DNA of 64,000 nucleotides from Ruegeria sp. AD91A (lineage in GTDB: Bacteria; Pseudomonadota; Alphaproteobacteria; Rhodobacterales; Rhodobacteraceae): positions 248,001 through 312,000 of the forward strand of contig NZ_CP031946.1 in assembly GCF_003443535.1 (NCBI RefSeq), given 5' to 3'. Below are positions 1 to 8,955 of the stretch, in pieces. The notes beneath the pieces are model-generated. The model worked only from the letters and a program-made list of their open reading frames with translations. It searched no databases and was not told the DNA's origin. The first letter of the stretch is position 1, and every line of letters starts with the position of its first letter. The translations under genes were made by a program, and so were the position numbers.

Positions 1-1503
1 GATCATCTGACTGTCCAGATTGGTCTGCAAACCGCCCAGCGTCTTGCGTGTCAGAACATGCAGCTTGACCGCGATCAACGGGCCGTTGGACGGGTCAAGG
101 AACTTGTGAGGTTTGGCGGTGCGGATCAGTTTGTCTCCACGATAATTGCGGGCTGCAAGGATCGCCATCATCTGCGCGTCTTTTGAGAAGGGATTGTCGA
201 CCTGAGAATCCCGCGCTTCGATCTGGGCGCGCAAATGGGCCTCGTCTATCAGCCCCCCACCCAAATGGTTCATTCCGTTGACCAGCTCGGTCAACGTGTT
301 GGCAACAACAAAATCCTCGCCTTTCTCCTTGAATGCCTCGACCGGGGCGGTCGCTTTGGACCCGGACAGAATTCGTTGACGAATAACCTCTTTCCAGCTG
401 CCTGACGTGAAGTCTGGGTTCTGCTCGGACCCGGACAGGGCGAATTCCTTCTTGATCACCTTCTGGGTCAGAACAAACCAACTGTATTCATACCCGGTTT
501 TCAGGATTTCGCGCAGTGTCCCCAGCGTATCGAACCCGGGCAGGCAGGGGGGGTGCAACCGGTTTCCGCGTGCATCGAACCACATAGAGCTGGGGCCGGG
601 CAGAATGCGAATGCCATGGGCGGGCCAGATCGGGTCCCAGTTGCGAACGCCTTCGGTGTAATGCCACATGCGGTCACCATTGATGACATGGCCACCTGCT
701 TTTTCACTGATAGCGATCATACGACCGTCGACGTGAAACGGTACCCCTGCCACCATGTCCTGTGGCGGTTCCCCTAGACGATCCCTGGGCCAGTTCTGGC
801 GCACCAACTCAAAATTGCCACCAATACCGCCAGAGGTGACGATCACAGAAGGCGCATAAGCCTCGAACTCGCCGACCTCGTCGCGGTTGGTTTTGCCGCC
901 GCGCTGGGCGGTGTCATCGGCCAGAACCTCGCCGGAGACGCCTTTGGCGGTGCCATTCTGCATAATGATATGGCTGACCTGATGACGGTACTTCATCTGG
1001 ATCAGCCCGGCACTGGCATGGTCGCGGACGCGACGGATGAAGTGTTCCAGCACTCCGGGGCCGGTGCCCCACGTGATGTGAAAGCGCGGGACAGAATTGC
1101 CGTGCCCGTTTGCGTAGGACCCGCCGCGCTCGGCCCAGCCTACGACCGGAAACCAGCGCAGCCCCATCTCGTGCAGCCAGGGGCGCATTTCGCCAGCTGC
1201 GAACTCGATATAGGCTTCGGCCCATTTGCGAGGCCAGGTATCTTCTTCCCGGTCAAACTGCGCGCTGCTCATCCAGTCGCGCAACGCCAGATCGTGGCTG
1301 TCGCGGATACCCATACGGCGTTGTTCCGGGGTGTTGACCATAAACAGGCCACCCAGGCTCCAGAATGCCTGACCGCCCAGAAAGCCTTCTGGTTCCTGAT
1401 CGAGTATGATTACCTTTTTACCTCGGTCGCCCAGTTCAGCTGCGGCGGCCAATCCGGCCAGACCAGCACCGACAACGATCGCATCAGCAGTGTTGTTTGT
1501 CAT
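1..1503 (-). CDS. FAD-binding dehydrogenase, KsdD/fumarate-reductase-like (3' end outside window)
   Basis: About 501 codons are visible, running off the left edge, so the C-terminus is missing. The start at 1503 gives an N-terminal Rossmann motif GAGLAGLAAAAELG at about residues 11-24, followed by an acidic strand end (ILDQE). The later segments GGIGGNFELVRQNWP and RKTLGGLQTNLDSQ match the family of predicted FAD-binding dehydrogenases (COG3573) related to 3-ketosteroid dehydrogenase and flavocytochrome c. Substrate cannot be told from sequence. It starts 10 bp after the stop of the upstream BASS transporter gene on the same strand, so the two are probably one operon, which hints that the transporter brings in its substrate. 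Confidence 0.85.
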   Translation of the reverse strand, partial: MTNNTADAIVVGAGLAGLAAAAELGDRGKKVIILDQEPEGFLGGQAFWSLGGLFMVNTPEQRRMGIRDSHDLALRDWMSSAQFDREEDTWPRKWAEAYIEFAAGEMRPWLHEMGLRWFPVVGWAERGGSYANGHGNSVPRFHITWGTGPGVLEHFIRRVRDHASAGLIQMKYRHQVSHIIMQNGTAKGVSGEVLADDTAQRGGKTNRDEVGEFEAYAPSVIVTSGGIGGNFELVRQNWPRDRLGEPPQDMVAGVPFHVDGRMIAISEKAGGHVINGDRMWHYTEGVRNWDPIWPAHGIRILPGPSSMWFDARGNRLHPPCLPGFDTLGTLREILKTGYEYSWFVLTQKVIKKEFALSGSEQNPDFTSGSWKEVIRQRILSGSKATAPVEAFKEKGEDFVVANTLTELVNGMNHLGGGLIDEAHLRAQIEARDSQVDNPFSKDAQMMAILAARNYRGDKLIRTAKPHKFLDPSNGPLIAVKLHVLTRKTLGGLQTNLDSQMI

Positions 1504-1513
1504 AACGGTCCTT

Positions 1514-2371
1514 TCAGCGCCTGCGGAACCAGACAAGAAACGGCAGAACCACGGCGTACATCGTAATACCATAAACCGCCGAGGGCAGGGCCAGCGGGCT
1601 GAACCCGCTTTCGGTATTCGTAATCAGCGCCGCCAGTGTAATGCCCAGCGTGGAATTTTGAATTCCGGTTTCGATTGAAATCGTCTTGCACTCATTCCAG
1701 GACAGGTTTGATATCCTCGCCAGCCCTAATCCACAGAAAAGCAATACGATATTCAGAGAAATCAAGCCGGCGCCCATGATGCCGAGATTTTCGACGAACA
1801 GTTGCCAGTTCCCGGCCAGTGCAGCGGCAACGATCAGCACGAACAAAACGGTCGCGAGCGCCGACAACCCCGGCTCCACACGGTTTGCAAACCCCGTTGC
1901 AAAGTTGCGAATCCCTACACCAATGGCCACCGGTAACGTAGTGATCAGGAACAGAGCAACAGCCAGCCCGGTGATGGAAACGTCAGGGGCTTCGTCGCCC
2001 ATGAAATGCGCGATCGACCAGGCGGCCAATATTGGTACGGTTACGATCGACAGAAGGCTGATCACGGCGGTCAGGCTGACTGAAAGCGCGACATCGGCCT
2101 TGGCGAGCTTTGACAGGATATTGCTGGTTACGCCGCCTGGACAAAAACTGAGCAGCATGAAACCAACCGCGATTTCAGGCGGCAAAGCAAAAATTTTGAC
2201 CGTCACAAAGGCCGCCACCGGCAATAGAACAACCTGACTTGCCGCCCCGATGGCAAAGGCGCGACGTCGGCTCAGGACACGGCGGAAATCTGCGACCTCC
2301 AGTCCGATACCCAGAGACAGCATGATAACGGCCAGTGAAACCGGCAGGCCGACGTTAATAAGCAGATCCAA
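1514..2371 (-). CDS. Bile acid:sodium symporter (BASS/SBF) family transporter
   Basis: About 285 residues, nearly all hydrophobic, with some ten membrane segments, a normal length for the family. The motif CPGGVTSN at about residues 79-86 is the hallmark of the SBF fold, near the sodium site. Family members move bile acids, pantoate, pyruvate and other organic anions with sodium; the substrate here is unknown. The start is probably TTG at 2371, because a strong GGGAGGAG lies six bases upstream; a TTG two codons earlier (2377) touches that ribosome binding site and is unlikely. It leads into the flavoprotein gene 10 bp downstream. Confidence 0.85.
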   Translation of the reverse strand: MDLLINVGLPVSLAVIMLSLGIGLEVADFRRVLSRRRAFAIGAASQVVLLPVAAFVTVKIFALPPEIAVGFMLLSFCPGGVTSNILSKLAKADVALSVSLTAVISLLSIVTVPILAAWSIAHFMGDEAPDVSITGLAVALFLITTLPVAIGVGIRNFATGFANRVEPGLSALATVLFVLIVAAALAGNWQLFVENLGIMGAGLISLNIVLLFCGLGLARISNLSWNECKTISIETGIQNSTLGITLAALITNTESGFSPLALPSAVYGITMYAVVLPFLVWFRRR

Positions 2372-2377
2372 GGACAA

Positions 2378-2385
2378 CTCCTCCC
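2378..2385 (-). promoter_or_regulatory. Shine-Dalgarno GGGAGGAG that fixes the TTG start of the BASS gene
   Basis: On the minus strand GGGAGGAG is followed by six bases and then TTG at 2371. No ATG or GTG lies in a suitable position. This is one of the few places in the window where the ribosome binding site decides a non-standard start. Confidence 0.6.
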
Positions 2386-2444
2386 AAAGTTGCGTCAGAT
2401 CAGCCTAAGCGAGGCGGGAAGGCTCAGGCAACCGCGCCGTTGGG

Positions 2445-3179
2445 TCACTCGTATCGTCTGACGAACCGGCGCAGGATCTCGCCGGGTTGTGTGACATCGG
2501 CAGAATGGCAGTGGTCGATCAGTTTCTGCGCGTCTTCAGGCGGGAAATAGCCGTGGTTTTTGTAGATATTGATGCGCTGTTCAAAATCCCTGGCGTCGGC
2601 TTCGGGATGGAACTGCGTGGCATATACGTTCTGCCCCCAGCGGATCATCTGGAACGGGCAGGGGTCTGACGCGACAAGGTGCACGCACCCTTTCGGCAGA
2701 GCCTGAACCGCTTCCTTGTGACCAACGAAAGCGTCAAAGGTGGCCTCCAACCCTGCGGTCAACGGGTCCTGCTGGCCTTCCGGGGTCAGATGGCAAGTGG
2801 ATGGTCCGACGGGTTCGCCATATCGGGCCTTGCTGACGTCGCCGCCCAGATGCGCAGCCAGAATACCAAGGCCATAGCAGCAACCCATGAACGGGTGATC
2901 CCGTGCGATGATCTGCGGCATCAACCCCATGATCGTCGTCTCGATCCGGGCATCCAACGGGGATTTGGTCGCCGGGTTGTCACTGACGCATCCCGGTCCG
3001 CCTCCTACGATGACACCGGCGTAGTCCGTGACATCCAACCCCTCGGGCAGGTTTTCGCAGTCCAGACGGACGCGATGGGTCTGATCGGGCGACAACCCGC
3101 TCCGGTTCAGGATCGAGGCGTACTCGGCGTCGGACGCATCGGTTTCGGGGCGCAGTTGCAGGATCAAAAAGCGTTTCAT
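2445..3179 (-). CDS. Class I glutamine amidotransferase (GMP-synthase-like domain protein)
   Basis: A 244-residue single-domain glutamine amidotransferase. The nucleophile elbow is GCCYGLG at about residue 99, and the partner histidine and glutamate are in ATQFHPEAD at about residues 190-198; GHKEAV near 152 is also typical. There is no fused synthetase domain, so it is not GuaA itself; stand-alone members hydrolyse glutamine for a partner or act on gamma-glutamyl compounds. It ends 68 bp before the BASS start and its own start lies 16 bp from the SLC13 gene stop, so it could share a transcript with either. Specific function unknown. Confidence 0.85.
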   Translation of the reverse strand: MKRFLILQLRPETDASDAEYASILNRSGLSPDQTHRVRLDCENLPEGLDVTDYAGVIVGGGPGCVSDNPATKSPLDARIETTIMGLMPQIIARDHPFMGCCYGLGILAAHLGGDVSKARYGEPVGPSTCHLTPEGQQDPLTAGLEATFDAFVGHKEAVQALPKGCVHLVASDPCPFQMIRWGQNVYATQFHPEADARDFEQRINIYKNHGYFPPEDAQKLIDHCHSADVTQPGEILRRFVRRYE

Positions 3180-3195
3180 GCGCAGCCTTTACCTG

Positions 3196-4968
3196 TCACA
3201 GCGGCCAGAACACAAGAATGGCAGGAACAGAAACGGCGATGATCAGCATCTCCAGCGGCAATCCCATGCGCCAGTAGTCACCGAATCGATAGCCGCCGGG
3301 GCCCAGAACCAGCGTGTTGTTCTTGTGCCCGATGGGGGTCAGGAACGCAGCCGAGGCCGCAACGGCCACGGTCATCAGAAACGGGTCGGGCGATACCTCA
3401 AGGGTACGTGCCATTTGTATCCCGACCGGCGCGGCGACAATGGCAGTGGCGGTGTTGTTCAACACGTCCGACAACGTCATCGTGACAACCATCAGTACCG
3501 TCAGAATGGCCCAGGCAGGCAAGCCGTCGGTCAATTGGATCAGAGCGTTTGCGATCAGTTCGGTGCCGCCGGATGTTTGAAGGGCACTGCCCAGCGGGAT
3601 CATTGAGCCCAACAAGACGACCACAGGCCATTCGATATGATTGTAGATGTCAGCGATTGGCATGATCTTGGTCAATACATAGGCAATGACGACCAGCCCC
3701 AATGCGACAGGCAGGTAAATCAGCCCAACACTTGCCGCCAAAACAGCCGCAGCAAACAGACCAATAGCCAACCATGCCTTTTCATTTGCAGTTACGCTCA
3801 GCCCACGTTCAGCAAGCGGCAGGCAGCCAAGCCAATCGGTCACATCGGCAGAACGATCTCGGGGGCAAAGCAAAAGTAGGATATCGCCCGGCTCCACCTC
3901 GGTCTTGCGGACCTGCTCGGTAATGCGACGCCCTTGTCGAGAGATGCCCATCAGGACGGTGCTTTGGCGCCAAGCCAACCCGACACCTTGTGCCGTGCGT
4001 CCGGCGATGCGGGCGTTTTCCGGGACTACGATCTCGATTACCTCCAATCCATCGCCCTCGGCCGTCAACAGTTCCTGCCGTCGGGTGTCCGAGAAATCGA
4101 GGTTGAGGGCGGCACGAAACTCATCCAACGCTTCCGGACGGGCTTCTAATACCAGCGCATCACCTTCTTTGAGAGTGGCGTGCGCCGACCTGCCATAGCG
4201 ACGTTTGCCATCCCGGATAAGGCCGATGATCGCCACGTCTGATTTCTCGGCAACTTCATAAAGCTCGCTGACCCGTTTACCGATATGAGCAGAGTCGGGT
4301 GGGACGGTCAGTTCGGCGATGTATTCGGCCAGTGCCTCAGATGTCTCGGCTTGCGGCCCGCGATTGGGGATCAGGCGCCATCCTACCAGAGCGACAAAGG
4401 CAAGGCCGGCGATCGCGGCCAGCCCACCGACAGGGGCGAAATCGAACATGTGGAACGGTTCGCCCAGTGTTTCCTGCCGGATCGATGCGATGATGATGTT
4501 CGGGGGGGTCCCGATCAGCGTGGCCATCCCCCCAAGAATGGTCGCAAAGCTCAGCGGCATCAGGGTCAGACCCACAGACCGGCCTGCTTTGCGTGCGGTC
4601 TGAATGTCCACGGGCATCAGCAGCGCCAATGCGGCCACGTTGTTCATGAAGGCCGACAAAACCGCGCCGATCCCGCCCATCAGCGCAATATGCGCGCCGA
4701 GGCCACGCGAGGCATCAACCAAAGTGCGGGTAATCAGGAAAACGGCTCCCGACCTGACCAGACCAGCAGAGACCACCAACACCAACGCCACGATGATGGT
4801 GGCGGGATGGCCGAACCCGGCAAAGGCATCATCCACCGGCACGACGCCCAGCACGACGCCGATCATCAGCGCAGCAAAGGCCACAAGGTCGTATCGAAAC
4901 CGACCCCAAAGCAGCATTCCGAAGACCGTGATGAAAAGCGCAAAAAGAATGATCTGATCTGTCGTCAT
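3196..4968 (-). CDS. SLC13/DASS family permease with two RCK_C (TrkA-C) domains
   Basis: About 590 residues. Membrane segments at the N-terminus (residues ~5-190) include the conserved MNNVAALALLMPV and IGTPPN motifs; a cytosolic insert (~200-380) carries two TrkA-C-like domains (around SELYEVAEKSDVAIIG and GRTAQGVGLAWRQSTVL); more membrane segments follow, including SDVLNNTATAIV and TPIGHKNN. This is the layout of sodium:sulfate or dicarboxylate-type carriers such as SAC1/YbiR relatives. The ATG at 4968 was chosen; an in-frame GTG at 5007 adds 13 residues without a better ribosome site. Sulfate is a plausible substrate, not proven. Confidence 0.85.
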   Translation of the reverse strand: MTTDQIILFALFITVFGMLLWGRFRYDLVAFAALMIGVVLGVVPVDDAFAGFGHPATIIVALVLVVSAGLVRSGAVFLITRTLVDASRGLGAHIALMGGIGAVLSAFMNNVAALALLMPVDIQTARKAGRSVGLTLMPLSFATILGGMATLIGTPPNIIIASIRQETLGEPFHMFDFAPVGGLAAIAGLAFVALVGWRLIPNRGPQAETSEALAEYIAELTVPPDSAHIGKRVSELYEVAEKSDVAIIGLIRDGKRRYGRSAHATLKEGDALVLEARPEALDEFRAALNLDFSDTRRQELLTAEGDGLEVIEIVVPENARIAGRTAQGVGLAWRQSTVLMGISRQGRRITEQVRKTEVEPGDILLLLCPRDRSADVTDWLGCLPLAERGLSVTANEKAWLAIGLFAAAVLAASVGLIYLPVALGLVVIAYVLTKIMPIADIYNHIEWPVVVLLGSMIPLGSALQTSGGTELIANALIQLTDGLPAWAILTVLMVVTMTLSDVLNNTATAIVAAPVGIQMARTLEVSPDPFLMTVAVAASAAFLTPIGHKNNTLVLGPGGYRFGDYWRMGLPLEMLIIAVSVPAILVFWPL

Positions 4969-5011
4969 GCCGTCACCATACAAGCCAGTGAAGCCGTCGC
5001 AAGCCACTCTC

Positions 5012-5041
5012 TTGATCCTGCCCCCCGCAAACGTCTATATG
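5012..5041 (+). promoter_or_regulatory. Putative sigma-70 promoter for yebC
   Basis: TTGATC at 5012-5017 and TATATG at 5036-5041 are separated by 18 bp and lie 38 bp before the yebC ATG. Sequence match only. Confidence 0.4.
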
Positions 5042-5078
5042 AGCGCCGAACACGCAATAACGATGACGAGGACGCATT

Positions 5079-5819
5079 ATGGCAGGCCACTCCAAATGGG
5101 CCAACATCCAGCACCGCAAGGGGCGTCAGGACGCCGCGCGGTCCAAACTGTTTTCCAAACTGTCGAAAGAAATCACCGTTGCCGCCAAGATGGGCGACCC
5201 GGATCCGGAAAAGAACCCGCGCCTGCGTCTGGCGGTGAAAGAGGCCAAGTCGAACTCGGTCCCCAAGGACGTGATTGACCGCGCGATCAAGAAATCCGTT
5301 GCAGGCGAAGGCGACGATTACGAAGAAATCCGCTATGAGGGCTACGGCCCCAACGGCGTGGCCGTGATCGTTGAAACCATGACAGACAACCGCAATCGCA
5401 CCGCCTCGACTGTGCGTTCGACCTTTTCCAAGAACGGCGGCAATCTGGGTGAGACGGGCTCGGTCGGGTTCATGTTCGAACGCAAGGGCGAAGTTTTCTA
5501 TCCGGCTACTGCGGGTGACGCAGACACCATTTTCGAAGCCGCAATCGAGGCCGGCGCGGAAGATGTCGAAAGTTCAGAGGATGGTCACGTCATCTGGTGT
5601 GCAGATACGGATCTGAACGAAGTTTCGAACGCGTTGGAGGCTGTGCTGGGTGAATCGGAATCCACCAAGTTGGTCTGGAAACCGACCACCACGACCGAGC
5701 TGGGTCTGGAAGACATGCAAAAGCTGATGAAACTGGTGGATGCGCTGGAAGACGATGACGACGTACAGCGTGTCACGACCAACTTCGAAGCCACTGATGA
5801 GGTGATGGCGCAGCTCTGA
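5079..5819 (+). CDS. yebC: YebC/PmpR family DNA-binding regulatory protein (TACO1 family)
   Basis: A 246-residue protein starting [19 protein letters not shown], the invariant opening of the YebC family, with the conserved [10 protein letters not shown] and [10 protein letters not shown] segments and an acidic C-terminal part ([10 protein letters not shown]). Family members were first described as transcription regulators (PmpR of Pseudomonas) and more recently as factors that help ribosomes through proline-rich stretches. Cytoplasmic. It stands alone with its own probable promoter; in many alphaproteobacteria it lies near ruvC, but not here. Confidence 0.95.
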   Translation: MAGHSKWANIQHRKGRQDAARSKLFSKLSKEITVAAKMGDPDPEKNPRLRLAVKEAKSNSVPKDVIDRAIKKSVAGEGDDYEEIRYEGYGPNGVAVIVETMTDNRNRTASTVRSTFSKNGGNLGETGSVGFMFERKGEVFYPATAGDADTIFEAAIEAGAEDVESSEDGHVIWCADTDLNEVSNALEAVLGESESTKLVWKPTTTTELGLEDMQKLMKLVDALEDDDDVQRVTTNFEATDEVMAQL

Positions 5820-5966
5820 GCTGTTACAGAACCTGATTGTGAGACCCGGCTCAACAGACCCGGTTTTTTCGTTTTCGGACAGTTTCGAAGAGGTGTTGGC
5901 TGAACCCTTCGAAACGCTTAGGCTGGTACAACTTGGAAGTTCTGGGACGATGCCACCGAAAGATCC

Positions 5967-7247
5967 ATGACGGATGTGACTGCTGATAAGACCAAGCGAA
6001 ACGTGCCGGTTCTTGCTGGGCAGAGTATCGTGTCTCAGGTTGCGTGGACTCTGGGCAGCCCATCGGTGGTTTTGCCATTTCTGGCCGTGTCATTCGAATT
6101 GCCGATGTTCGTGGCGGGCGCGCTGGTTTCGGTGCGGATGATTGGCAGCATGATTTCCGACTTTTTCCTGGCGCAACCCATAGCGGCGAAATCGCAAAAG
6201 AAGCGCGCCATTGCTCTGACCGAAGCCGTTATCGGTGCCTGTCTTGTTCTGGCGATGGTGGCTGCCGCGACCGGGAACGTTCCGTTGATCGCAGTGGTTT
6301 TCGTGGCGGTCTTTTTCGTGATCGGCCTGGTGGATGAAGTTCAGAACCTGATGCTCACCGATCTGTTGGGCGATCATGTCCACTCGCGTTCGCGCATGGT
6401 CATGCATTACCTGCAACTTGGGGGCGGGGGCCTTTGTGCCATCGGTCTAGCCCTGTTGGTGCATCAGATCACCAAGGAAAACCCACCTTTTTCACGCCAT
6501 TCAACCATGATCGGCGTATCGGTTGCGTTTTTCATGCTTTCAGGAGTTTTGATGCTGGCAATGACAGAGAATACCCGCTCTGCGGAACCGGTAAAAAAGA
6601 CTGGAACCAAACCCAAGCTGTCGTTCACGGCCAATGCCCGGGGTATCCTTGGCATGTTCGAATACACCTGGTTTCGGCGTTACATGGTTATGCGTATACC
6701 TTTGGTGGCTGTGTCGCTATCCGTCCCGTTCTTCGCGCTGATAGCGGCAGAGGCGCATCATGGCTCGGCCAGGGGTCTGACCGCGATGATTGTTTCATCT
6801 GCTTCGGGCTATCTTGTCTCGGGGCCGTTGTGGCAGGTCGTGAATATGAAATCTCATCGTGCCGTCATGGTGGTCGGGACACTCCTGGTCGCCGTTACCG
6901 GAGGTGTTCTGCTGGCATTCCACTACATGGGTATCGATCACGATGTACACCTGCATGCGATAGCGCTGTTTGTTGTCACCGTCGCGGTGACCGGGATCAG
7001 CAGCGTGCGCAAGCTCTATTTTCTGGACGTCGCGCCCAAAGAGCAACGCGTTCAGGGATCCGCAGCTATCAAATCGTTTACTCGATTGTTGGCGGTGCTG
7101 CTTTCGGCAGGGCTGGCCGCAGTCGCCCATATGCATGAGGTTGCCTTGGCTGTCGCGTTCATAGTCGCGGCCAGTCTGATGGCTTGCGTGACGTGCTACC
7201 TAACGATGTCGCCCGACCGGGAAGATTCTCCCCGGCCACAGAGCTAA
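5967..7247 (+). CDS. Major facilitator superfamily transporter, substrate unknown
   Basis: A 426-residue protein with about twelve predicted membrane helices in two halves (roughly 20-200 and 225-415) joined by a charged loop near residue 205 (ENTRSAEPVKKTGTKPK). I do not recognise a specific subfamily. The charged GDHVHSRSRMVMHYLQL segment between helices 4 and 5 is unusual. It converges on the nitroreductase gene with only 11 bp between stops. Base use resembles the neighbours, so no sign of recent transfer. Confidence 0.75.
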   Translation: MTDVTADKTKRNVPVLAGQSIVSQVAWTLGSPSVVLPFLAVSFELPMFVAGALVSVRMIGSMISDFFLAQPIAAKSQKKRAIALTEAVIGACLVLAMVAAATGNVPLIAVVFVAVFFVIGLVDEVQNLMLTDLLGDHVHSRSRMVMHYLQLGGGGLCAIGLALLVHQITKENPPFSRHSTMIGVSVAFFMLSGVLMLAMTENTRSAEPVKKTGTKPKLSFTANARGILGMFEYTWFRRYMVMRIPLVAVSLSVPFFALIAAEAHHGSARGLTAMIVSSASGYLVSGPLWQVVNMKSHRAVMVVGTLLVAVTGGVLLAFHYMGIDHDVHLHAIALFVVTVAVTGISSVRKLYFLDVAPKEQRVQGSAAIKSFTRLLAVLLSAGLAAVAHMHEVALAVAFIVAASLMACVTCYLTMSPDREDSPRPQS

Positions 7248-7258
7248 TGCAGGTACAT

Positions 7259-7948
7259 TCAGAAGAACGAGGAAATCTCTTCCAAAGGCTTCTTTAGCTT
7301 TGCCACAGAAGGTACGGCCGCGGTTTCCGAGGGATGACCAACTGCGATGATCATGGTTGGTTTCTCTGATGCGGGCCGGTCCAGTGCGTCGTTCAGAAAG
7401 CGCATCGGGTTCGGGGTATGGGTCAGGGTGCTGAGGCCGGCGTGATGTAGCGCGGCCAACAGAAAGCCGGTGGCAATGTTCACACTCTCGGGCACGTAGT
7501 AATTCTTGTACCGCGTCCCGTCTTCGAATTGCCCCCAGCGTTGGGCAAAGACCACGATCAGCCACGGGGCGGTGGTCAGGTGCTCTTTGACCGCGTTGGT
7601 CCCGATGGGTTCCAACGCCTTGATCCATTCATCGCCCGCCCCTCCCGCATAGAACCGGCGCTCTTCTTCTTCGGCTTCCTCGCGGATGCGCAGTTTCAGC
7701 TTTGGGTCCGAGATGGCAGCAAAGTGCCAGGGTTGATGGTTTGCACCTGACGGCGCTGTTCCCGCGGTGCGCAGGCAGGTTTCGATCACATCGCGAGCCA
7801 CCGGGCGAGTGGAGAAATCCCGAACGGTATGTCGCCGGCGCATCTTTTCAAAAAAAGCCACGGCCGCGCCCAGCATGTCTGCATCACTGATCTCGCATCG
7901 GTCGGGCAGGGGAATGGGGTCATAACTGAGGGCGTCGCGTGAGAGCAT
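7259..7948 (-). CDS. Nitroreductase-fold flavoprotein, iodotyrosine-deiodinase-like subgroup
   Basis: A 229-residue FMN-dependent nitroreductase-fold protein. RRHTVRDFSTRPV at about residues 38-50 is the phosphate-binding N-terminal motif; AGTAPSGANHQPWHF and PESVNIATGFLLAALHHAGL are core flavin-site segments. The combination of EEEERRFY, TAPWLIVVFAQ and THTPNPM closely resembles the subgroup that contains iodotyrosine deiodinase (dehalogenases of tyrosine derivatives) rather than the oxygen-insensitive nitroreductases NfsA/NfsB. Bacterial members may be reductive dehalogenases. Start is backed by GGAGGAACC before ATG. Confidence 0.85.
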   Translation of the reverse strand: MLSRDALSYDPIPLPDRCEISDADMLGAAVAFFEKMRRRHTVRDFSTRPVARDVIETCLRTAGTAPSGANHQPWHFAAISDPKLKLRIREEAEEEERRFYAGGAGDEWIKALEPIGTNAVKEHLTTAPWLIVVFAQRWGQFEDGTRYKNYYVPESVNIATGFLLAALHHAGLSTLTHTPNPMRFLNDALDRPASEKPTMIIAVGHPSETAAVPSVAKLKKPLEEISSFF

Positions 7949-7974
7949 TGGTTCCTCCGATCGAATGAGTCTGA

Positions 7975-8868
7975 CTATTTGCCTTGCGACGGGAGCAAAA
8001 CCCGTTGCGCAGCATGCTGGACCGCTTGTGTAAGGGGTTTGAGCGCTGGCGCAAGAACCCGTCCGACCTGCCAGCTAAGGGCGACGTCCAGTGGCGCATT
8101 GGGAACGATAGGGCGCAACTGTCCACGCTCCATGGCGTTTTGCACAAGGGCTGCCGGGTTCATGCCCCAGCCAATCCCGGCGATCGCGGCATCAACGAAC
8201 CCTTGAGAAGATGGCAGGAAGTGCGAAGGCGGTGAAAGACGACTGCCGGTGCGATGTGCGATCCACGCTTTTTGCAGGCCGTCTTTCCTGTTGAAGACAA
8301 GGCAAGGTGCTTTGCTGAGCGTCTTCTCGGTCACGCCGTCCTTGAACCACGCATTGATAAAGTCCGGGCTGGCGGTTGGCAGATACCTCAACACGCCCAG
8401 TTCAATCGCGTCACAACCGCTTATGGTTTGTCCGCCGACGGTGACGGCGGCGCTGACCTCGCCTCGCCTCAGCCAGTCTGCCGAATGGTCCTGATCGTCG
8501 ATCACAAGGTCGAACAGCATGTCGGGAACACGCGCCATCGCGTCAATGAACCAGGTCGCCAGAATGTCGGCGGGAACCGCAATGCGAACCCGCGCGGACC
8601 CGGGTTCTTGTACCAGCGCCAATTCACGGGCCAGTTGCGCCTCCAGCAGCCCGACATCTTCGGCGTATCGCGCGATGCGCTGACCTGCCGGCGTTCCGGT
8701 GCAAGGGGTTCCCCGATGTATGAGCGAGGCACCCACCCGATCCTCTAGCGCCTTTATCCGCTGGGATATCGCTGACGGGGTCACGGCCAGTTCCGCCGCC
8801 GCTGCATCAAAACTGCCATGGCGCAGAATGGCTGACAAAGCGGCCAATTGGTGAGGGTCCAGCAACAT
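7975..8868 (-). CDS. argP: LysR-type regulator, ArgP/LysG family
   Basis: A 297-residue LysR regulator. The N-terminal helix-turn-helix spans about residues 4-62 (GSFDAAAAELAVTPSAISQRIKALE) and a periplasmic-binding-type effector domain follows. The extended match and the divergent position to a lysE-type exporter identify it as ArgP (LysG/IciA), which senses lysine or arginine and activates the exporter gene. The 87-bp gap to the exporter start holds both promoters. Confidence 0.88.
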   Translation of the reverse strand: MLLDPHQLAALSAILRHGSFDAAAAELAVTPSAISQRIKALEDRVGASLIHRGTPCTGTPAGQRIARYAEDVGLLEAQLARELALVQEPGSARVRIAVPADILATWFIDAMARVPDMLFDLVIDDQDHSADWLRRGEVSAAVTVGGQTISGCDAIELGVLRYLPTASPDFINAWFKDGVTEKTLSKAPCLVFNRKDGLQKAWIAHRTGSRLSPPSHFLPSSQGFVDAAIAGIGWGMNPAALVQNAMERGQLRPIVPNAPLDVALSWQVGRVLAPALKPLTQAVQHAAQRVLLPSQGK

Positions 8869-8955
8869 TAGCAGAGCTTAACCAAGGGAAACATCTTTAA
8901 TTTGATAGATCGTATCGCGGCCATTAGTCAACGCAATGGCAACGCAGGAGATACC

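Noticed and set aside
1884..1903. TTTGCAAA-CCCC-GTTGCAAA, close to a double PccR-type site
   Set aside because: It lies inside the BASS transporter coding sequence, explained by the residue pattern FATGFAN, far from any promoter or propionate gene.
5828..5870. Possible terminator after yebC (two ACCCGG copies followed by a T run)
   Set aside because: The copies are mostly a direct repeat; only four bases can pair, too weak to list as a hairpin.
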